The notes: generated by a model not told the origin, from the sequence alone. A stretch of 64,000 bases of DNA from Aurantimicrobium minutum (GCF_029893825.1 NZ_JARXXV010000001.1:1-64000); one strand, 5' to 3'; shown: positions 50,760 to 61,141, numbered from the stretch's first letter. Translations and numbers: made by a program.

Positions 50760-52250
50760 ATGGCACCTCGCACAGCTCTTGTCACCGGTGCAACCGGATA
50801 TATCGGTGGGCGACTGGTTCCCAGACTCTTAGATGCTGGCTTCGCTGTTCGCGTGCTTGTTCGAAACGCTGACAAACTCAAAGACGTTCCCTGGCGAGCA
50901 CAGGTAGACATTGTCGAAGGGGATTTGCTCGATCAACACATTGTTGACCAGTCCTGCGTCGGAGTGGATGTCTTCTACTATCTCGTGCATGCCATGGGAC
51001 AAAAAGGTGACTTCGAAGCAAAAGAACTGCAGGGTGCACGAAACGTTGCCACTGCTGCACAGAACAATCACGTATCCCGCATTGTCTATCTGGGCGGACT
51101 CCACCCTGCCACCGGAGAACTGTCCAAGCACCTTCGTTCACGAGCTGAAGTGGGTGAGATCCTGCTTGCTTCTGGTGTGCCAACTGTTGCCCTGCAGGCA
51201 GGAGTCATCATCGGCTCTGGCTCAACCAGTTTTGAAATGATTCGCCACCTCACCGATGTCTTGCCAGTAATGACTGCCCCAAAGTGGGTGGGCAACCTGA
51301 TTCAACCCATCGCAGTGCGTGACGTGATGTATTACCTCATCAAAGCCGCTGATCTCCCACCTGAGGTGAACAGAACTCTTGATATTGGTGGGCCCGAGGT
51401 TTTGAAGTATTCCGAGATGATGAACGGCTATGCCCTCGAAGCGGGTATGAAAGAACGCGCCATTGTGCGACTGCCTGTTCTCACCCCGTATCTCGCAAGT
51501 CAGTGGGTGAACCTGGTCACCCCGATTCCTCGGGCGCTCGCCGTGCCCATCATTGCCTCCCTGCAGCACGACTGTGTGATGAACGAGCACGATGTTGACC
51601 AGCTCATTCCTCCGCCAGCAGAAGGTTTGCTTCCTTATCGAACAGCAGTACACCTTGCACTGGAGAAGATGAAGCAGGGAGATATTGAAACCAGCTGGCA
51701 AAACACCAGTGTGGAGGGTGCTCCGAGTGACCCGCTACCTTCCGACCCTAACTGGGCGGGTCACCGGGTTTATATCGATCTCAAGGAGCGAGACTGTTCT
51801 GCCCCTGCAGAGGATCTCTGGGCGATTATCGAAAGTATTGGGGGAGAGAACGGATGGTATTCGCTCCCCATTGCTTGGGCTGCTCGCGGCTTTGCGGACA
51901 AACTCGTCGGTGGAGTTGGACTTCGCCGAGGCAGAAGTAATCCGGACAAGCTGCGCTTAGGTGAAGCAGTGGACTGGTGGAGAGTGGAACGAATTGACCA
52001 CGGAAACTTCCTTCGTTTGCGTGCAGAGATGAAGGTTCCTGGTTTGGCCTGGCTTGAACTCACCGCAGATGCTCTGCCTGATGGAACCTCCCACTACACC
52101 CAGAGAGCCATTTTCTTCCCCCGTGGTTTGGGTGGGCGTCTCTACTGGTATTCGATCCTTCCTGCACACGGCATCATCTTCAACGGTATGGCCAAACGCA
52201 TTACTGAGGCGGCGCTGAAGCACTATGAAGAACGAATGCAGAAATCTTGA
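50760..52250 (+). CDS. NAD(P)-binding SDR protein with C-terminal DUF2867 domain
   Basis: A 496-residue two-part protein. The first about 300 residues are an atypical SDR: LVTGATGYIGGRLVPRLLDAG (Rossmann G-x-x-G-x-x-G), then the YLVHAMG and LGGLHP segments. The rest is a DUF2867 domain (DLWAIIESIGGENGWYSLPIAW, RAIFFPRGLGGRLYWYSILPAH). Such fusions are common in actinobacteria; their substrate is unknown. It begins 52 nt from the divergent nuclease gene. Confidence 0.87.
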   Translation: MAPRTALVTGATGYIGGRLVPRLLDAGFAVRVLVRNADKLKDVPWRAQVDIVEGDLLDQHIVDQSCVGVDVFYYLVHAMGQKGDFEAKELQGARNVATAAQNNHVSRIVYLGGLHPATGELSKHLRSRAEVGEILLASGVPTVALQAGVIIGSGSTSFEMIRHLTDVLPVMTAPKWVGNLIQPIAVRDVMYYLIKAADLPPEVNRTLDIGGPEVLKYSEMMNGYALEAGMKERAIVRLPVLTPYLASQWVNLVTPIPRALAVPIIASLQHDCVMNEHDVDQLIPPPAEGLLPYRTAVHLALEKMKQGDIETSWQNTSVEGAPSDPLPSDPNWAGHRVYIDLKERDCSAPAEDLWAIIESIGGENGWYSLPIAWAARGFADKLVGGVGLRRGRSNPDKLRLGEAVDWWRVERIDHGNFLRLRAEMKVPGLAWLELTADALPDGTSHYTQRAIFFPRGLGGRLYWYSILPAHGIIFNGMAKRITEAALKHYEERMQKS

Positions 52251-52373
52251 AAACTCTAGGTTTGTCCTTATCTCGTTCATAGTGTCCTCATAGATTCCTT
52301 CTCCATTGTGTAATTACAGGCCACACGGGCCAGGGAAACCCTTCCCACACAATGAACGTAAGGAGGCATGAAG

Positions 52374-52856
52374 ATGCCAAAGAACGACAACGAAAACCTA
52401 GACAACACCGAGGCAACTCAGACTCCTGCTGAGTACACCCCTGAAGCTGTTGCTGAGGAGAGCGAAGCTCCCGTTACCCCCATTGCTGAAGCACGTGCTC
52501 GTAAGCGTGGACTGGGCACCGGAGCAATCATCGGAATTTCAGCTGCTGGTGTGGCACTTCTTGCCGGTGTGTTTGGTAGCGGCATTGCTGTTGCCAACGT
52601 GATTGGCCACAACGGTGGCGGACCAGCACTGGGCATGGTTGGCCAGGGTCCAGCACAGGGTCAGATGGGTGACGGAGATGGTGATGGTCCTCACGGCCAC
52701 CGCGGACCGCAGGGTGGTATGCCTGGTGGAGCGCAGGGTGGTCTCGAAGCTGATGGATCGATGCCAGGTAACGTGCCACACGAGCACGATGCCAACGGTA
52801 AAGACATCATTCCTGAGGGTTACCCCACCACCGCCCCCAGTACTACTACGAACTAA
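52374..52856 (+). CDS. Membrane-anchored Gly/His-rich protein
   Basis: AGGAGG (52361-52366) lies 7 nt before ATG 52374, which I prefer to ATG 52368. The 160-residue protein has an acidic Thr/Glu-rich head, a basic patch (ARARKRG), one membrane helix (GAIIGISAAGVALLAGVFGS), and an extracellular Gly/Gln/His-rich tail (GDGDGDGPHGHRGPQGG, VPHEHDANGK). The His-rich tail could bind metals, which fits the copper ATPase gene that follows after a terminator. No family name is known to me. Confidence 0.7.
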   Translation: MPKNDNENLDNTEATQTPAEYTPEAVAEESEAPVTPIAEARARKRGLGTGAIIGISAAGVALLAGVFGSGIAVANVIGHNGGGPALGMVGQGPAQGQMGDGDGDGPHGHRGPQGGMPGGAQGGLEADGSMPGNVPHEHDANGKDIIPEGYPTTAPSTTTN

Positions 52857-52869
52857 CGAGTTCTTCACG

Positions 52870-52898
52870 CAATGCCGTCCCGATAAGGGGCGGCATTG
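52870..52898 (+). terminator. Terminator between the Gly/His-rich gene and copA
   Basis: CAATGCCG (52870-52877) pairs with CGGCATTG (52891-52898), with an inner CCC/GGG pairing, then TTGTGTTCT. Confidence 0.75.
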
Positions 52899-52962
52899 TT
52901 GTGTTCTAGGGGAATACTCTGAAAGGGAGAAACGTTTAACACGTGTGAAGGAATGAGGAGCT

Positions 52963-55197
52963 ATGGCGCAATCACCCACTTCAACAATTGTGTTGGGCGT
53001 CGAAGGTATGACCTGCTCGAGTTGCGTTGCCCGAGTCGAGAAGAGCCTCAACGAATTGCCCGGCGTCACGGCGGCGGTCAACCTTGCGTTGCACAGTGCC
53101 AAGGTTGAATTCCCTTCACAGGTAAGCCCAGAAGACCTCGTTCACCAGGTTGAAAAGATTGGCTACACCGCCACCTTGCCACAGAGTGCTCCAGTTTCAG
53201 ATGAACAACTTGAAGGTGGAAAAGCTGGCAACGTGACGCTCTTAGAGCGTCTGATCATTGCCATTGTGCTCTCCACACCAGTCATTGTGTTGTCCATGGT
53301 TCCGGCCTGGCAGTTCGAGTACTGGCAGTGGATTTCTCTACTATTGGCGACACCTGTCGTGTTCTGGTGTGGTCTGCCCTTCCACCGTGCGACATTTTTG
53401 AATCTTCGCCATGGCACCCTGACCATGGACACCCTCATCACGATGGGCACCTTTGCTGCATATGGCTGGTCTGTATATGCACTGTTCTTTGGTGCCGCAG
53501 GGGATGCTCACATGCATCACAGCATGGAACTTTTTGCCTGGCAGGCAGACCCCACTCACAACATCTATCTCGAGGCAGCAGCCGGAGTCACCACTTTCTT
53601 GCTACTGGGCCGTTATTTAGAGGACAAATCACAGCGTTCTGCAGGTGCAGCACTGCGTGCTCTGGCCGAACTCAAGGCAACCGAAGCTTCACGGCTTGTA
53701 GGCAGCGTTGAAGAACGCATTGCTGCTGCAGATCTTGCGGTGGGAGATGTGTTTGTGGTTCGCCCCGGCGAAATCATTGCCACCGACGGTGTTGTTCTCG
53801 AAGGGCAAGCAGCAGTCGATGAAAGTGCACTCACTGGAGAAAGTTTGCCGGTGGACGTCAGTGCTGAGGCGCGGGTGACCGGTTCCACAATTGTGCTCGA
53901 TGGTCGACTGGTGGTGCGCGCCACCGAAGTGGGGCAGAACACCCGCATGGCTCAATTGGCCACCTTGGTTGAGGATGCCCAGCTCCACAAAGCAGCAGTG
54001 CAAAAGTTGGCAGATCGTATTTCTGCGGTCTTTGTCCCCATTGTCATTGCTATTGCCGTACTCACAATTCTTGGCTGGGCACTCACTGGTGCTCCACTAG
54101 CGGTGGGCTTCACGGCAGGTATTGCTGTTTTGGTCATTGCCTGCCCCTGTGCCCTGGGACTGGCAACGCCGGTGGCCTTGATGGTCGGCACCGGGCGTGC
54201 TGCCCAGATGGGCATCATCGTTTCTGGCCCTGATGCAATCGAAAGTTCTGCCCGGATTAGCACCGTGGTGTTGGATAAGACCGGAACTGTCACCAGCGGT
54301 GTGATGAGTGTGCAGAGCGTGGAGGTTACTGAGTCTGAGCACACTCTGGCTCTGCGACGTATTGCTGCTCTCGAAGCTTCTTCAGAACACCCGATTGCCA
54401 AGGCAATAGTGGAATATGTCACCACTGAGACTTCTGAACCATTGCCTGACGTTTCTGCGTTCCGTTCGGTGGCCGGCAGTGGAGTTCTGGGAGTTGTGGA
54501 GGGTGTCACGGTTGCTGTGGGAACACAGGACTGGATGCGCGAAAATGCACTGGTGCTCAGCGTTCACCAAGAAGCACAACTTGCTCATGCCCGTGCCACC
54601 GGTGCAACCGCCGTATTGGCAGGGTGGGATTCGCAAGTACGCGCCATAGTTTCTGTGGCGGACACCATCAAGACAGACTCTGCACAAGCCATAGCTCGGA
54701 TGAAGAAGCTGGGACTGGAGCCTGTGCTACTCACTGGAGATCATGAACAAGCTGCACACCACATTGCTGCGCAGGTGGGCATCGCTCACGTAATTGCTGG
54801 TGCAAGTCCCGAGAGCAAGGTTGAGGTGATATCTGCTCTACAGGCCGAAGGAAAAACAGTTGCCATGATTGGTGACGGCGTCAACGATGCTGCCGCCCTT
54901 GCCCAGTCTGATTTGGGTATTGCTATGGGTACGGGCACCGATGTCGCTATCGCAGCCAGTGATATCACTCTGGTTCGTGGAACTCTTTCTGCCGCCGTTG
55001 ATGCCATTGAACTCTCTCGTCGAACTTTGCGCATTATTCACGGCAACCTGTTCTGGGCTTTCGCCTATAACGTTGCAGCGATTCCGCTCGCCGCACTGGG
55101 ATTTCTAAACCCCATGCTGGCAGGGGCGGCAATGGCGTTCTCGAGTTTGTTTGTTGTGCTGAATTCTCTGCGTCTTCGCAGGTTTGCACGTAACTAA
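52963..55197 (+). CDS. copA: Copper-translocating P1B-type ATPase
   Basis: A 744-residue heavy-metal pump. The N-terminal HMA domain has GMTCSSC (Cys18 and Cys21). About eight membrane helices include the metal gate CPC in IACPCALGLATPV near residue 393. The P-domain has VLDKTGT near 438, the N-domain SSEHPIAKA near 475, and the hinge MIGDGVNDAAALAQSDLGIA near 632. Together these mark a Cu(I) exporter of the CopA type. The MHHSMEL loop after helix 4 is also Met/His-rich. Start ATG 52963 is preceded by GGAG. It overlaps no regulator of the CopY/CsoR type in this window. Confidence 0.95.
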   Translation: MAQSPTSTIVLGVEGMTCSSCVARVEKSLNELPGVTAAVNLALHSAKVEFPSQVSPEDLVHQVEKIGYTATLPQSAPVSDEQLEGGKAGNVTLLERLIIAIVLSTPVIVLSMVPAWQFEYWQWISLLLATPVVFWCGLPFHRATFLNLRHGTLTMDTLITMGTFAAYGWSVYALFFGAAGDAHMHHSMELFAWQADPTHNIYLEAAAGVTTFLLLGRYLEDKSQRSAGAALRALAELKATEASRLVGSVEERIAAADLAVGDVFVVRPGEIIATDGVVLEGQAAVDESALTGESLPVDVSAEARVTGSTIVLDGRLVVRATEVGQNTRMAQLATLVEDAQLHKAAVQKLADRISAVFVPIVIAIAVLTILGWALTGAPLAVGFTAGIAVLVIACPCALGLATPVALMVGTGRAAQMGIIVSGPDAIESSARISTVVLDKTGTVTSGVMSVQSVEVTESEHTLALRRIAALEASSEHPIAKAIVEYVTTETSEPLPDVSAFRSVAGSGVLGVVEGVTVAVGTQDWMRENALVLSVHQEAQLAHARATGATAVLAGWDSQVRAIVSVADTIKTDSAQAIARMKKLGLEPVLLTGDHEQAAHHIAAQVGIAHVIAGASPESKVEVISALQAEGKTVAMIGDGVNDAAALAQSDLGIAMGTGTDVAIAASDITLVRGTLSAAVDAIELSRRTLRIIHGNLFWAFAYNVAAIPLAALGFLNPMLAGAAMAFSSLFVVLNSLRLRRFARN

Positions 55198-55207
55198 ACT
55201 AAAGAAC

Positions 55208-55564
55208 ATGGCACGTAAGCAAGAAGAACCTCAGCTCATTCGTCCTGGCATTGTGCCCGGACTAGCAGGGGTTATCGCGATGTTCATTGGTATGGGTGTC
55301 TATGGTTCCGAGTGGTACATCACCATCTTGTTCGTGGTGAGCATTCTGGCTGCCATCCTGGCGGTATTCACCTGGCAGTGGGCAGATCCTAAGAAGTGGA
55401 TCTTCTTGCCCTTGTTTTTCCTCATCGCGATTTACTGGAACCCCATCGTTCGACTCACTGATGGAATCACTCCGGGCATTCAGTGGTGGATGCTTCTCCA
55501 AACTGGAGCGGCGGCCGTTTTCTTCCTTGGTGGCTTCCTGATTAAGACACCTGCTCCCAAGTAG
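55208..55564 (+). CDS. Small four-helix membrane protein (DUF6804-like)
   Basis: From ATG 55208 the protein has 118 residues with helices at about 18-36, 40-60, 69-84 and 92-111. RPGIVPGLAGVIAMFIGMGV with the W-rich third helix and WNPIVRL recalls small conserved membrane proteins annotated as DUF6804. It starts 10 nt after copA, so it is probably in the same operon. Confidence 0.65.
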   Translation: MARKQEEPQLIRPGIVPGLAGVIAMFIGMGVYGSEWYITILFVVSILAAILAVFTWQWADPKKWIFLPLFFLIAIYWNPIVRLTDGITPGIQWWMLLQTGAAAVFFLGGFLIKTPAPK

Positions 55565-55720
55565 TAGACTAAATACGTACCACCCCTCTAGTTTCAACTG
55601 TCGCCGGCGCTAACGCGTGATGCGCGAGGTTCCTATCTGAGGCACGGTGCAGTTTGGGGCATTACACAAGCTTGTGCTTGTGAATGATGCCATCGTTTCA
55701 TTTAGTCATGGAGACCAGAA

Positions 55721-57838
55721 GTGGCCCGTACCGGCACTCGTCGTAACACCCTCGATAACTCGGGGCTCATTCCTATCCTCGCCCGCAAGGTGCGCGAGGT
55801 GGAAGCAAAAGCACAAACAGGCAAGAAGGTTGGCCCCACCAACCGCACTAAGTTCCAGGTGATCGCCTTCCTGGTGCGTGAAGAGCGTGCACGTGTCAAA
55901 GGTGATGCGTCTCTCACCGATGCCTCACGTGCAGAGCAGCTCAAGCGCCTCGATGGTGTTGCCACCATCTTGGCTAAAACTGCTGCCCGCGACACTTCAC
56001 TGATTCAATTGCTCGAGGTTGACCACGCCACCTCACCTGTTGCGCAGAAGATGCGCCGTGACTGGTTGGTGGAATCAGGCGCTGAAATCAACCCTGAAGA
56101 CCTCATCATCACCACCGAGCAGGCCAAGCCTGTGCAGGAGTTTGCTCCAGAACTTGCTGAAAAGCAGGTGCTTCCCTTGTCTGTTAAGGCACGACTAAAG
56201 TCCAGTCCCTTCTTAGAGCCAGACTTCTCCAAGCCTGCCACCGGTTCCATTCCGGTTATGCGTCTATCTAACTGGGAATTACTTGGCCCCCTGTTCAAGT
56301 CTTTTGAAACAGGTGCTGGTGGTGGCTCGGCATGTATGCCGATGCCAGCAGTGCCCAAGTTTGATCGCTACTCACCTCAGGGCCGCGAGCTGATGCCACA
56401 CCAGATTCGCTTCATTGAAAGTGTGCGCGAAGGACACCGCACCTTCTTACTTGCCGATGAACCTGGTTTGGGTAAGACTGCGCAGTCTCTGATTGCTGCT
56501 TCGGTGGCTAACGCCTTCCCGCTGATCGCCATCGTTCCTAACGTGGTGAAGATGAACTGGGCACGCGAAGTGGAGCGCTGGATTCCTGGCCGCAAGGCAA
56601 CCGTTATCCACGGTGACGGTACTGACGTGGATGCCTTTGCCGATGTCTTCATCGTGAACTACGAAGTTCTCGATCGCCACCTGTCGTGGATTGGTCAGAT
56701 GGGCTTTAAAGGAATGGTGGTTGATGAGGCTCACTTCATCAAGAACCTCACTTCGCAGCGTTCGAAGCACGTGTTGGCTTTGGCTGACCGAATTGTTACA
56801 CGCACCCCTGGTCACAACCCGCTGCGTATTGCATTGACGGGTACACCGCTGATCAATGACATTGATGACTTCCGCGCTATCTGGATGTTCTTGGGCTGGA
56901 TTGATGGCGACAAGCCTTCTGCCGAGCTGACAGCCAAGCTGGAGGCAACTGGTTTGACTCCTGCCGATCAGGGTTTCTATGCCTCTGCCCGTGACACCGT
57001 GGTGTCAATGGGTATTGTTCGTCGCCGCAAGATTGACGTGGCCAAGGACCTTCCTGCCAAGCGCGTGGTGGATCTGCCGGTTGAACTCGATGACGAACTG
57101 GGCAACTCCATTAAGGCTGCCGAGGCTGAACTGGCCAAGCGCCTGCTGGATCGTTACAACCGCCTCACCGTTTCTGGAAACTTCCGAGGTTCCAGTGCTG
57201 AACTCATCCGCATGGTTGCCCAGCAAGAACTGGATGAATCTAAGGGTCAGAAGACCGGCGACAACGTCTTCACTATGGTGCGCAAGATCGGTCAGGCCAA
57301 GGCAGGTCTTGCCTCTGACTATGCAGCACAATTGGCACGTTCCGTGGGCAAGGTTGTCTTCTTTGCTAAGCACATCGATGTGATGGACACGGCAGAGCGA
57401 GCATTTGCCGCGCAAGGCATCAAGTCTGTCTCCATCCGTGGTGATCAGAGCACTGCAGCGCGTCAGGAGGCTATTGACGCCTTCAACAAGGATGAATCCG
57501 TCCAGGTTGCTGTCTGTTCACTCACCGCTGCTGGTGTTGGATTGAACCTGCAGGCCTCCTCCAACGTTGTTCTAGCGGAACTGTCCTGGACCTCTGCTGA
57601 GCAGACTCAGGCCATTGACCGCGTTCACCGTATTGGTCAGGAGATGCCGGTTACTGCATGGCGCATCATTGCTGCTCAGACTATTGACGCGAAGATTGCT
57701 GAACTGATCGACAGTAAGCGTGGTCTTGCTGCCCGAGCACTTGAGGGCGAAGAGCTCGAAGCTGGCTCGCAGGATTCCATCCAGCTCGATGCTCTGGTTC
57801 ACATTCTTACTCGTGCAATCTCGACCCAGTACGCATAG
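55721..57838 (+). CDS. SNF2-family DEAD-like helicase
   Basis: A 705-residue protein starting at GTG 55721. The N-terminal 210 residues are basic and of unknown fold. The Swi2/Snf2 motor follows: LPHQ-type MPHQIRFIESVREGHRTFLL, Walker A DEPGLGKT at about 247-254, VVDEAHFIKN (DEAH) near 335, LTGTPLIND, and the second lobe with VFFAKHIDVMDTAERAF, SLTAAGVGLNLQ and QAIDRVHRIGQ. It resembles SMARCAL1/HepA-like remodelling proteins and may act in DNA repair or transcription recycling. It lies in a conserved-looking flank with a ZIP gene 9 nt downstream. Confidence 0.88.
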   Translation: MARTGTRRNTLDNSGLIPILARKVREVEAKAQTGKKVGPTNRTKFQVIAFLVREERARVKGDASLTDASRAEQLKRLDGVATILAKTAARDTSLIQLLEVDHATSPVAQKMRRDWLVESGAEINPEDLIITTEQAKPVQEFAPELAEKQVLPLSVKARLKSSPFLEPDFSKPATGSIPVMRLSNWELLGPLFKSFETGAGGGSACMPMPAVPKFDRYSPQGRELMPHQIRFIESVREGHRTFLLADEPGLGKTAQSLIAASVANAFPLIAIVPNVVKMNWAREVERWIPGRKATVIHGDGTDVDAFADVFIVNYEVLDRHLSWIGQMGFKGMVVDEAHFIKNLTSQRSKHVLALADRIVTRTPGHNPLRIALTGTPLINDIDDFRAIWMFLGWIDGDKPSAELTAKLEATGLTPADQGFYASARDTVVSMGIVRRRKIDVAKDLPAKRVVDLPVELDDELGNSIKAAEAELAKRLLDRYNRLTVSGNFRGSSAELIRMVAQQELDESKGQKTGDNVFTMVRKIGQAKAGLASDYAAQLARSVGKVVFFAKHIDVMDTAERAFAAQGIKSVSIRGDQSTAARQEAIDAFNKDESVQVAVCSLTAAGVGLNLQASSNVVLAELSWTSAEQTQAIDRVHRIGQEMPVTAWRIIAAQTIDAKIAELIDSKRGLAARALEGEELEAGSQDSIQLDALVHILTRAISTQYA

Positions 57839-57847
57839 CCTGAACAT

Positions 57848-58579
57848 ATGAACGAGTGGCTCACCGCAGCAGGCGCAGGTCTGCTTGCTGGTGGTGCACT
57901 CCTGGTGGGCGCACTGATTGCCTGGTTCGTTAATGTTCCACCGCGGGTGGTTGCCAGCATCATGGCATTTGGTGCAGGTGTCTTGATTTCCGCATTGGCT
58001 TTTGACCTAGTTGGCGAAGCCGTCGAAGAGTCTGGCATGTGGCCAACGGTGTCAGGTTTTGCTGTCGGCGCTGTTGTGTATGTGGGCGTGAATATCCTTT
58101 TGGATGCTTGCGATGCACGTAACCGCAGAGGATCTGCAGAGGGTCCCGGTACAGGAACAGGTATTGCCGTTGGAGCACTGCTCGACGGTGTTCCAGAGTC
58201 CATGGTGCTGGGTTTGTCCATGCTGGCAGGTCACGGAGTGAGTGTTCCCATTCTCACGGCGGTCATCATCTCGAACTTGCCTGAGGGCCTCTCCAGCACG
58301 GCAGAGCTGAAAGCTGCTGGAAAGAAGCCTCGCTTTGTGTTTGTGCTGTGGGGCGGAATTGCTTTGGCTGCCGCCATCTCGAGCCTCCTAGGTTTCACCA
58401 TCTTGGCTGATGCCCCGGTTGAGCTGACAGGCTTCATCACCTCTCTGGCAGCAGGGGCCATGCTGGCCATGATTTGCGACACCATGATTCCTGATGCTTT
58501 CCGCAAAGCTCACAACTACACCGGCTTACTCGCGACTCTGGGCTTCTTGGCCAGCTTTGTTATTCACCAGCTGGCCTAG
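57848..58579 (+). CDS. ZIP-family metal transporter
   Basis: A 243-residue protein with about eight helices. The family metal motifs are visible: VGALLDGVPESMVLGLSML (helix 4 H/D-x-x-P-E) and SNLPEGLSST (helix 5). Helix 1-2 has GAGLLAGGALLVGALIAW. It should import divalent metals such as zinc. A Asp replaces the usual first His in the H-D-x-P-E motif (LLDGVPE), a common bacterial variant. It begins 9 nt after the helicase gene. Confidence 0.85.
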   Translation: MNEWLTAAGAGLLAGGALLVGALIAWFVNVPPRVVASIMAFGAGVLISALAFDLVGEAVEESGMWPTVSGFAVGAVVYVGVNILLDACDARNRRGSAEGPGTGTGIAVGALLDGVPESMVLGLSMLAGHGVSVPILTAVIISNLPEGLSSTAELKAAGKKPRFVFVLWGGIALAAAISSLLGFTILADAPVELTGFITSLAAGAMLAMICDTMIPDAFRKAHNYTGLLATLGFLASFVIHQLA

Positions 58580-58582
58580 GTA

Positions 58583-59476
58583 TTAGTGCTCGTCCCAGAA
58601 GGTTGCCAACAACTGAGCTGAGGCATGGGTGCGATCAGCATGTGCTGAGTGTCCTGCATTCGCAAGTACCCAGTAATCCCCACCAAGTTGCTCTGCCATT
58701 TCGCGTTGCATGGGGATAGGCCACGCATCGTCATTAGCGCCGTGAGAAACCAGAACAGGAATGTCGGTTCGTGAAAGCTCAAGCGTGCGGTTCTCTTGAT
58801 TGATCAAAATGTTGATGCCTGCTTCAAGCTGGGCAGGGTTCGTGCTCATCAGGCGGTCGTAGTAGTACTGCTCAATCACGTTGAGCTCACCCTTGATGTC
58901 CGCCTCGGGGTCTTTACCCAGAGCAAGTTGGTTCCCAACGAAGTAAGCACGGGGCCCGTGTTCGAGCAAGCCATCACGTTGCTCGTGAAGATCTCCACCC
59001 ATGTTCTCTGGCCCTGAGTTCCACATGGTCAAACTGGCGAAAGGGGAGTGGTCTTGAAGGACTGCCTCAATGGAGACCACGCCGCCGAAACTGTGGCCAA
59101 GTATATGAATGTCCGTTCCCAAGCCCAGTGTGTCAATGAGTTCGTGAATGTCTTGGCCAAGGCGGGAGAGTGCATAGCCGTCGACACTGTCGGGGCCTTC
59201 AGAGAGGCACTGGCCACGTTGTGAAAAGGAAACGACTTTGTAACCTCGTTCGGAAAGGGGCTGGAGCAACATGTTGAAGGTGTCTGCTGAGCTGGTGTAT
59301 CCAGGAACAAGCAAGGCAGTGCCGACGTGTTCACCCACAGGCTCAATCGTGATGGTGGCGAGCTGATATCCATCGACTAGCACGTGAGAGCGAGTAGCGC
59401 GAGAGGGAAGTTGATCCGCCAGGGTTATGCCCTGGCTTTCCAGGGTGATGCCGTTAGTCGGGATGTTCCTACTCAT
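58583..59476 (-). CDS. Alpha/beta hydrolase
   Basis: A 297-residue hydrolase with the nucleophile elbow GHSFGG (Ser129), the oxyanion loop VPGYTSSADT near 58, the acid residue in SHGANDDAWP near 250 and the catalytic His in NAGHSAHADR near 280. No signal peptide is seen. It stands alone on the minus strand; substrate unknown (esterase, lipase or peptidase). Confidence 0.88.
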   Translation of the reverse strand: MSRNIPTNGITLESQGITLADQLPSRATRSHVLVDGYQLATITIEPVGEHVGTALLVPGYTSSADTFNMLLQPLSERGYKVVSFSQRGQCLSEGPDSVDGYALSRLGQDIHELIDTLGLGTDIHILGHSFGGVVSIEAVLQDHSPFASLTMWNSGPENMGGDLHEQRDGLLEHGPRAYFVGNQLALGKDPEADIKGELNVIEQYYYDRLMSTNPAQLEAGINILINQENRTLELSRTDIPVLVSHGANDDAWPIPMQREMAEQLGGDYWVLANAGHSAHADRTHASAQLLATFWDEH

Positions 59477-59644
59477 AGTTCAATGCTATGTCAGGAAGTT
59501 AAACACCACATCTGGTGGTCACATACTCAGAAATTCACTTCAAGTAGTGGTTAAGACTTTCCGGCGAAAAACTCTAGGCAAACTCACAGGCAGGTTATTC
59601 TGGAACCTGTAGTTCCCTCATCCCTACTCAAAAAGGAGAACGGT

Positions 59645-61141
59645 TTGTCGTCCTCGACCACCGAAAAGCCCAAGTCGGGCTTCTCAGCAACACTCGATCG
59701 CTACTTCGAAATCACCAAGCGTGGATCCACCATTGGTACGGAGTTCCGTGGCGGTCTCGTCATCTTCATGACGATGGTTTACATCATCATCCTGAACCCC
59801 ATCATCTTGGCATTCAGCCCCGACGTTAACGGCAACGTTATCGGCGGCGGTTCAGCTGACGCCTTCCAGTTCGCTCCTCAGGCAATTGCTTCGGCAACTG
59901 CACTGGCTGCAGGTCTGATGACCATCGCGTTCGGTCTGGTTGCTCGCCTTCCCTTCGCTATCGCTGCTGGTCTGGGTATCAACTCATTCCTCGCGGTAAC
60001 CCTGGTCAAGGACGTCACCTGGCAGGAGGCCATGGGCCTCGTTGTCATCGACGGTATTATCATCCTGATTCTGGCTGTCACCGGTCTTCGCACCATGATC
60101 TTCACCGCTGTTCCTGCAGCGCTGAAGACCGCCATCACCGTGGGTATTGGTCTGTTTATCGCATTCATCGGTCTGGTTGACGGTGGTCTTGTTCGTCGCA
60201 CCGACGAAGGACCAGTTCCCGTTGGACTCGGTGTTGGTACCTCTCACGGCATTGGTCTTCCCACCACCATCTTCATCATTGGTGTTCTCACCATTGCTGT
60301 TCTGATGGCACTGCGCGTTCGTGCAGCAATCCTGATTGGTCTGATCTCGACCACCGTTATCGCGATCATCGCAGAAGCGATCTTCCAGGTCGGCGGTAAG
60401 TTCGTCAAGGGCGAGTTCGTTACCCCATTCGGTTGGGACACCACCATTCCTGGTCTCCCCACCAGCGTGTTTGCTGTTCCTGACTTCTCCACCATCGGTC
60501 AGGTGAACCTCTTCGGTTCCTTCGAGCGCATCGGTGCACTCGCTGCAATCATGCTCGTGTTCACCCTCGTGTTCTCGAACTTCTTCGACGCAATGGGCAC
60601 CATGACCGGTCTTTCCAAGCAGGCTGGTCTTGCTGACAAGGACGGTAACTTCCCACGTCTGAAGTCCGCACTGGTTGTTGAAGGTGCTGGTGCTGTTGTT
60701 GGTGGTTTCACCTCGACCTCTTCCAACACCGTCTACATCGAGTCCGCTTCGGGTATCGCAGGTGGTGCACGTACCGGTCTAGCAAACGTTGTTACCGGTG
60801 TGCTGTTCCTGATCGCCATGTTCTTTGCACCACTGACCTCAGTAGTGCCTATCGAGGTTGGCGCATCGGCACTGGTAATCGTGGGTGCGCTTATGATGGC
60901 TCAGGTTGTTGACATCGATTGGAAGGACTGGAGCGTTTCGTTCCCCGCCTTCCTGACGATCATCATCATGCCTTTCACCTACTCGATTGCAAACGGTATC
61001 GGTATCGGGTTCATCACCTGGGTTATCGTCCGCGCATTCGCTGGTAAGGCGAAGGAAATCCACCCAGTACTGTGGATTGTTGCAGCTGGATTCGTGCTCT
61101 ACTTCGTATCAGCACCTCTGACTGCAGCCTTCGGCGGCTAG
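59645..61141 (+). CDS. NCS2/AzgA-type purine permease
   Basis: A 498-residue transporter starting at TTG 59645 (AAGGAGAA upstream). Motifs typical of the AzgA adenine/guanine/hypoxanthine proton symporters are FRGGLVIFMTMVYIIILNP, AAGLGINSFLAVTLV, FDAMGTMTGLSKQAG, and TSTSSNTVYIESASGIAGGARTG. About 12-13 helices are expected. A strong terminator follows. It probably imports purine bases. Confidence 0.93.
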   Translation: MSSSTTEKPKSGFSATLDRYFEITKRGSTIGTEFRGGLVIFMTMVYIIILNPIILAFSPDVNGNVIGGGSADAFQFAPQAIASATALAAGLMTIAFGLVARLPFAIAAGLGINSFLAVTLVKDVTWQEAMGLVVIDGIIILILAVTGLRTMIFTAVPAALKTAITVGIGLFIAFIGLVDGGLVRRTDEGPVPVGLGVGTSHGIGLPTTIFIIGVLTIAVLMALRVRAAILIGLISTTVIAIIAEAIFQVGGKFVKGEFVTPFGWDTTIPGLPTSVFAVPDFSTIGQVNLFGSFERIGALAAIMLVFTLVFSNFFDAMGTMTGLSKQAGLADKDGNFPRLKSALVVEGAGAVVGGFTSTSSNTVYIESASGIAGGARTGLANVVTGVLFLIAMFFAPLTSVVPIEVGASALVIVGALMMAQVVDIDWKDWSVSFPAFLTIIIMPFTYSIANGIGIGFITWVIVRAFAGKAKEIHPVLWIVAAGFVLYFVSAPLTAAFGG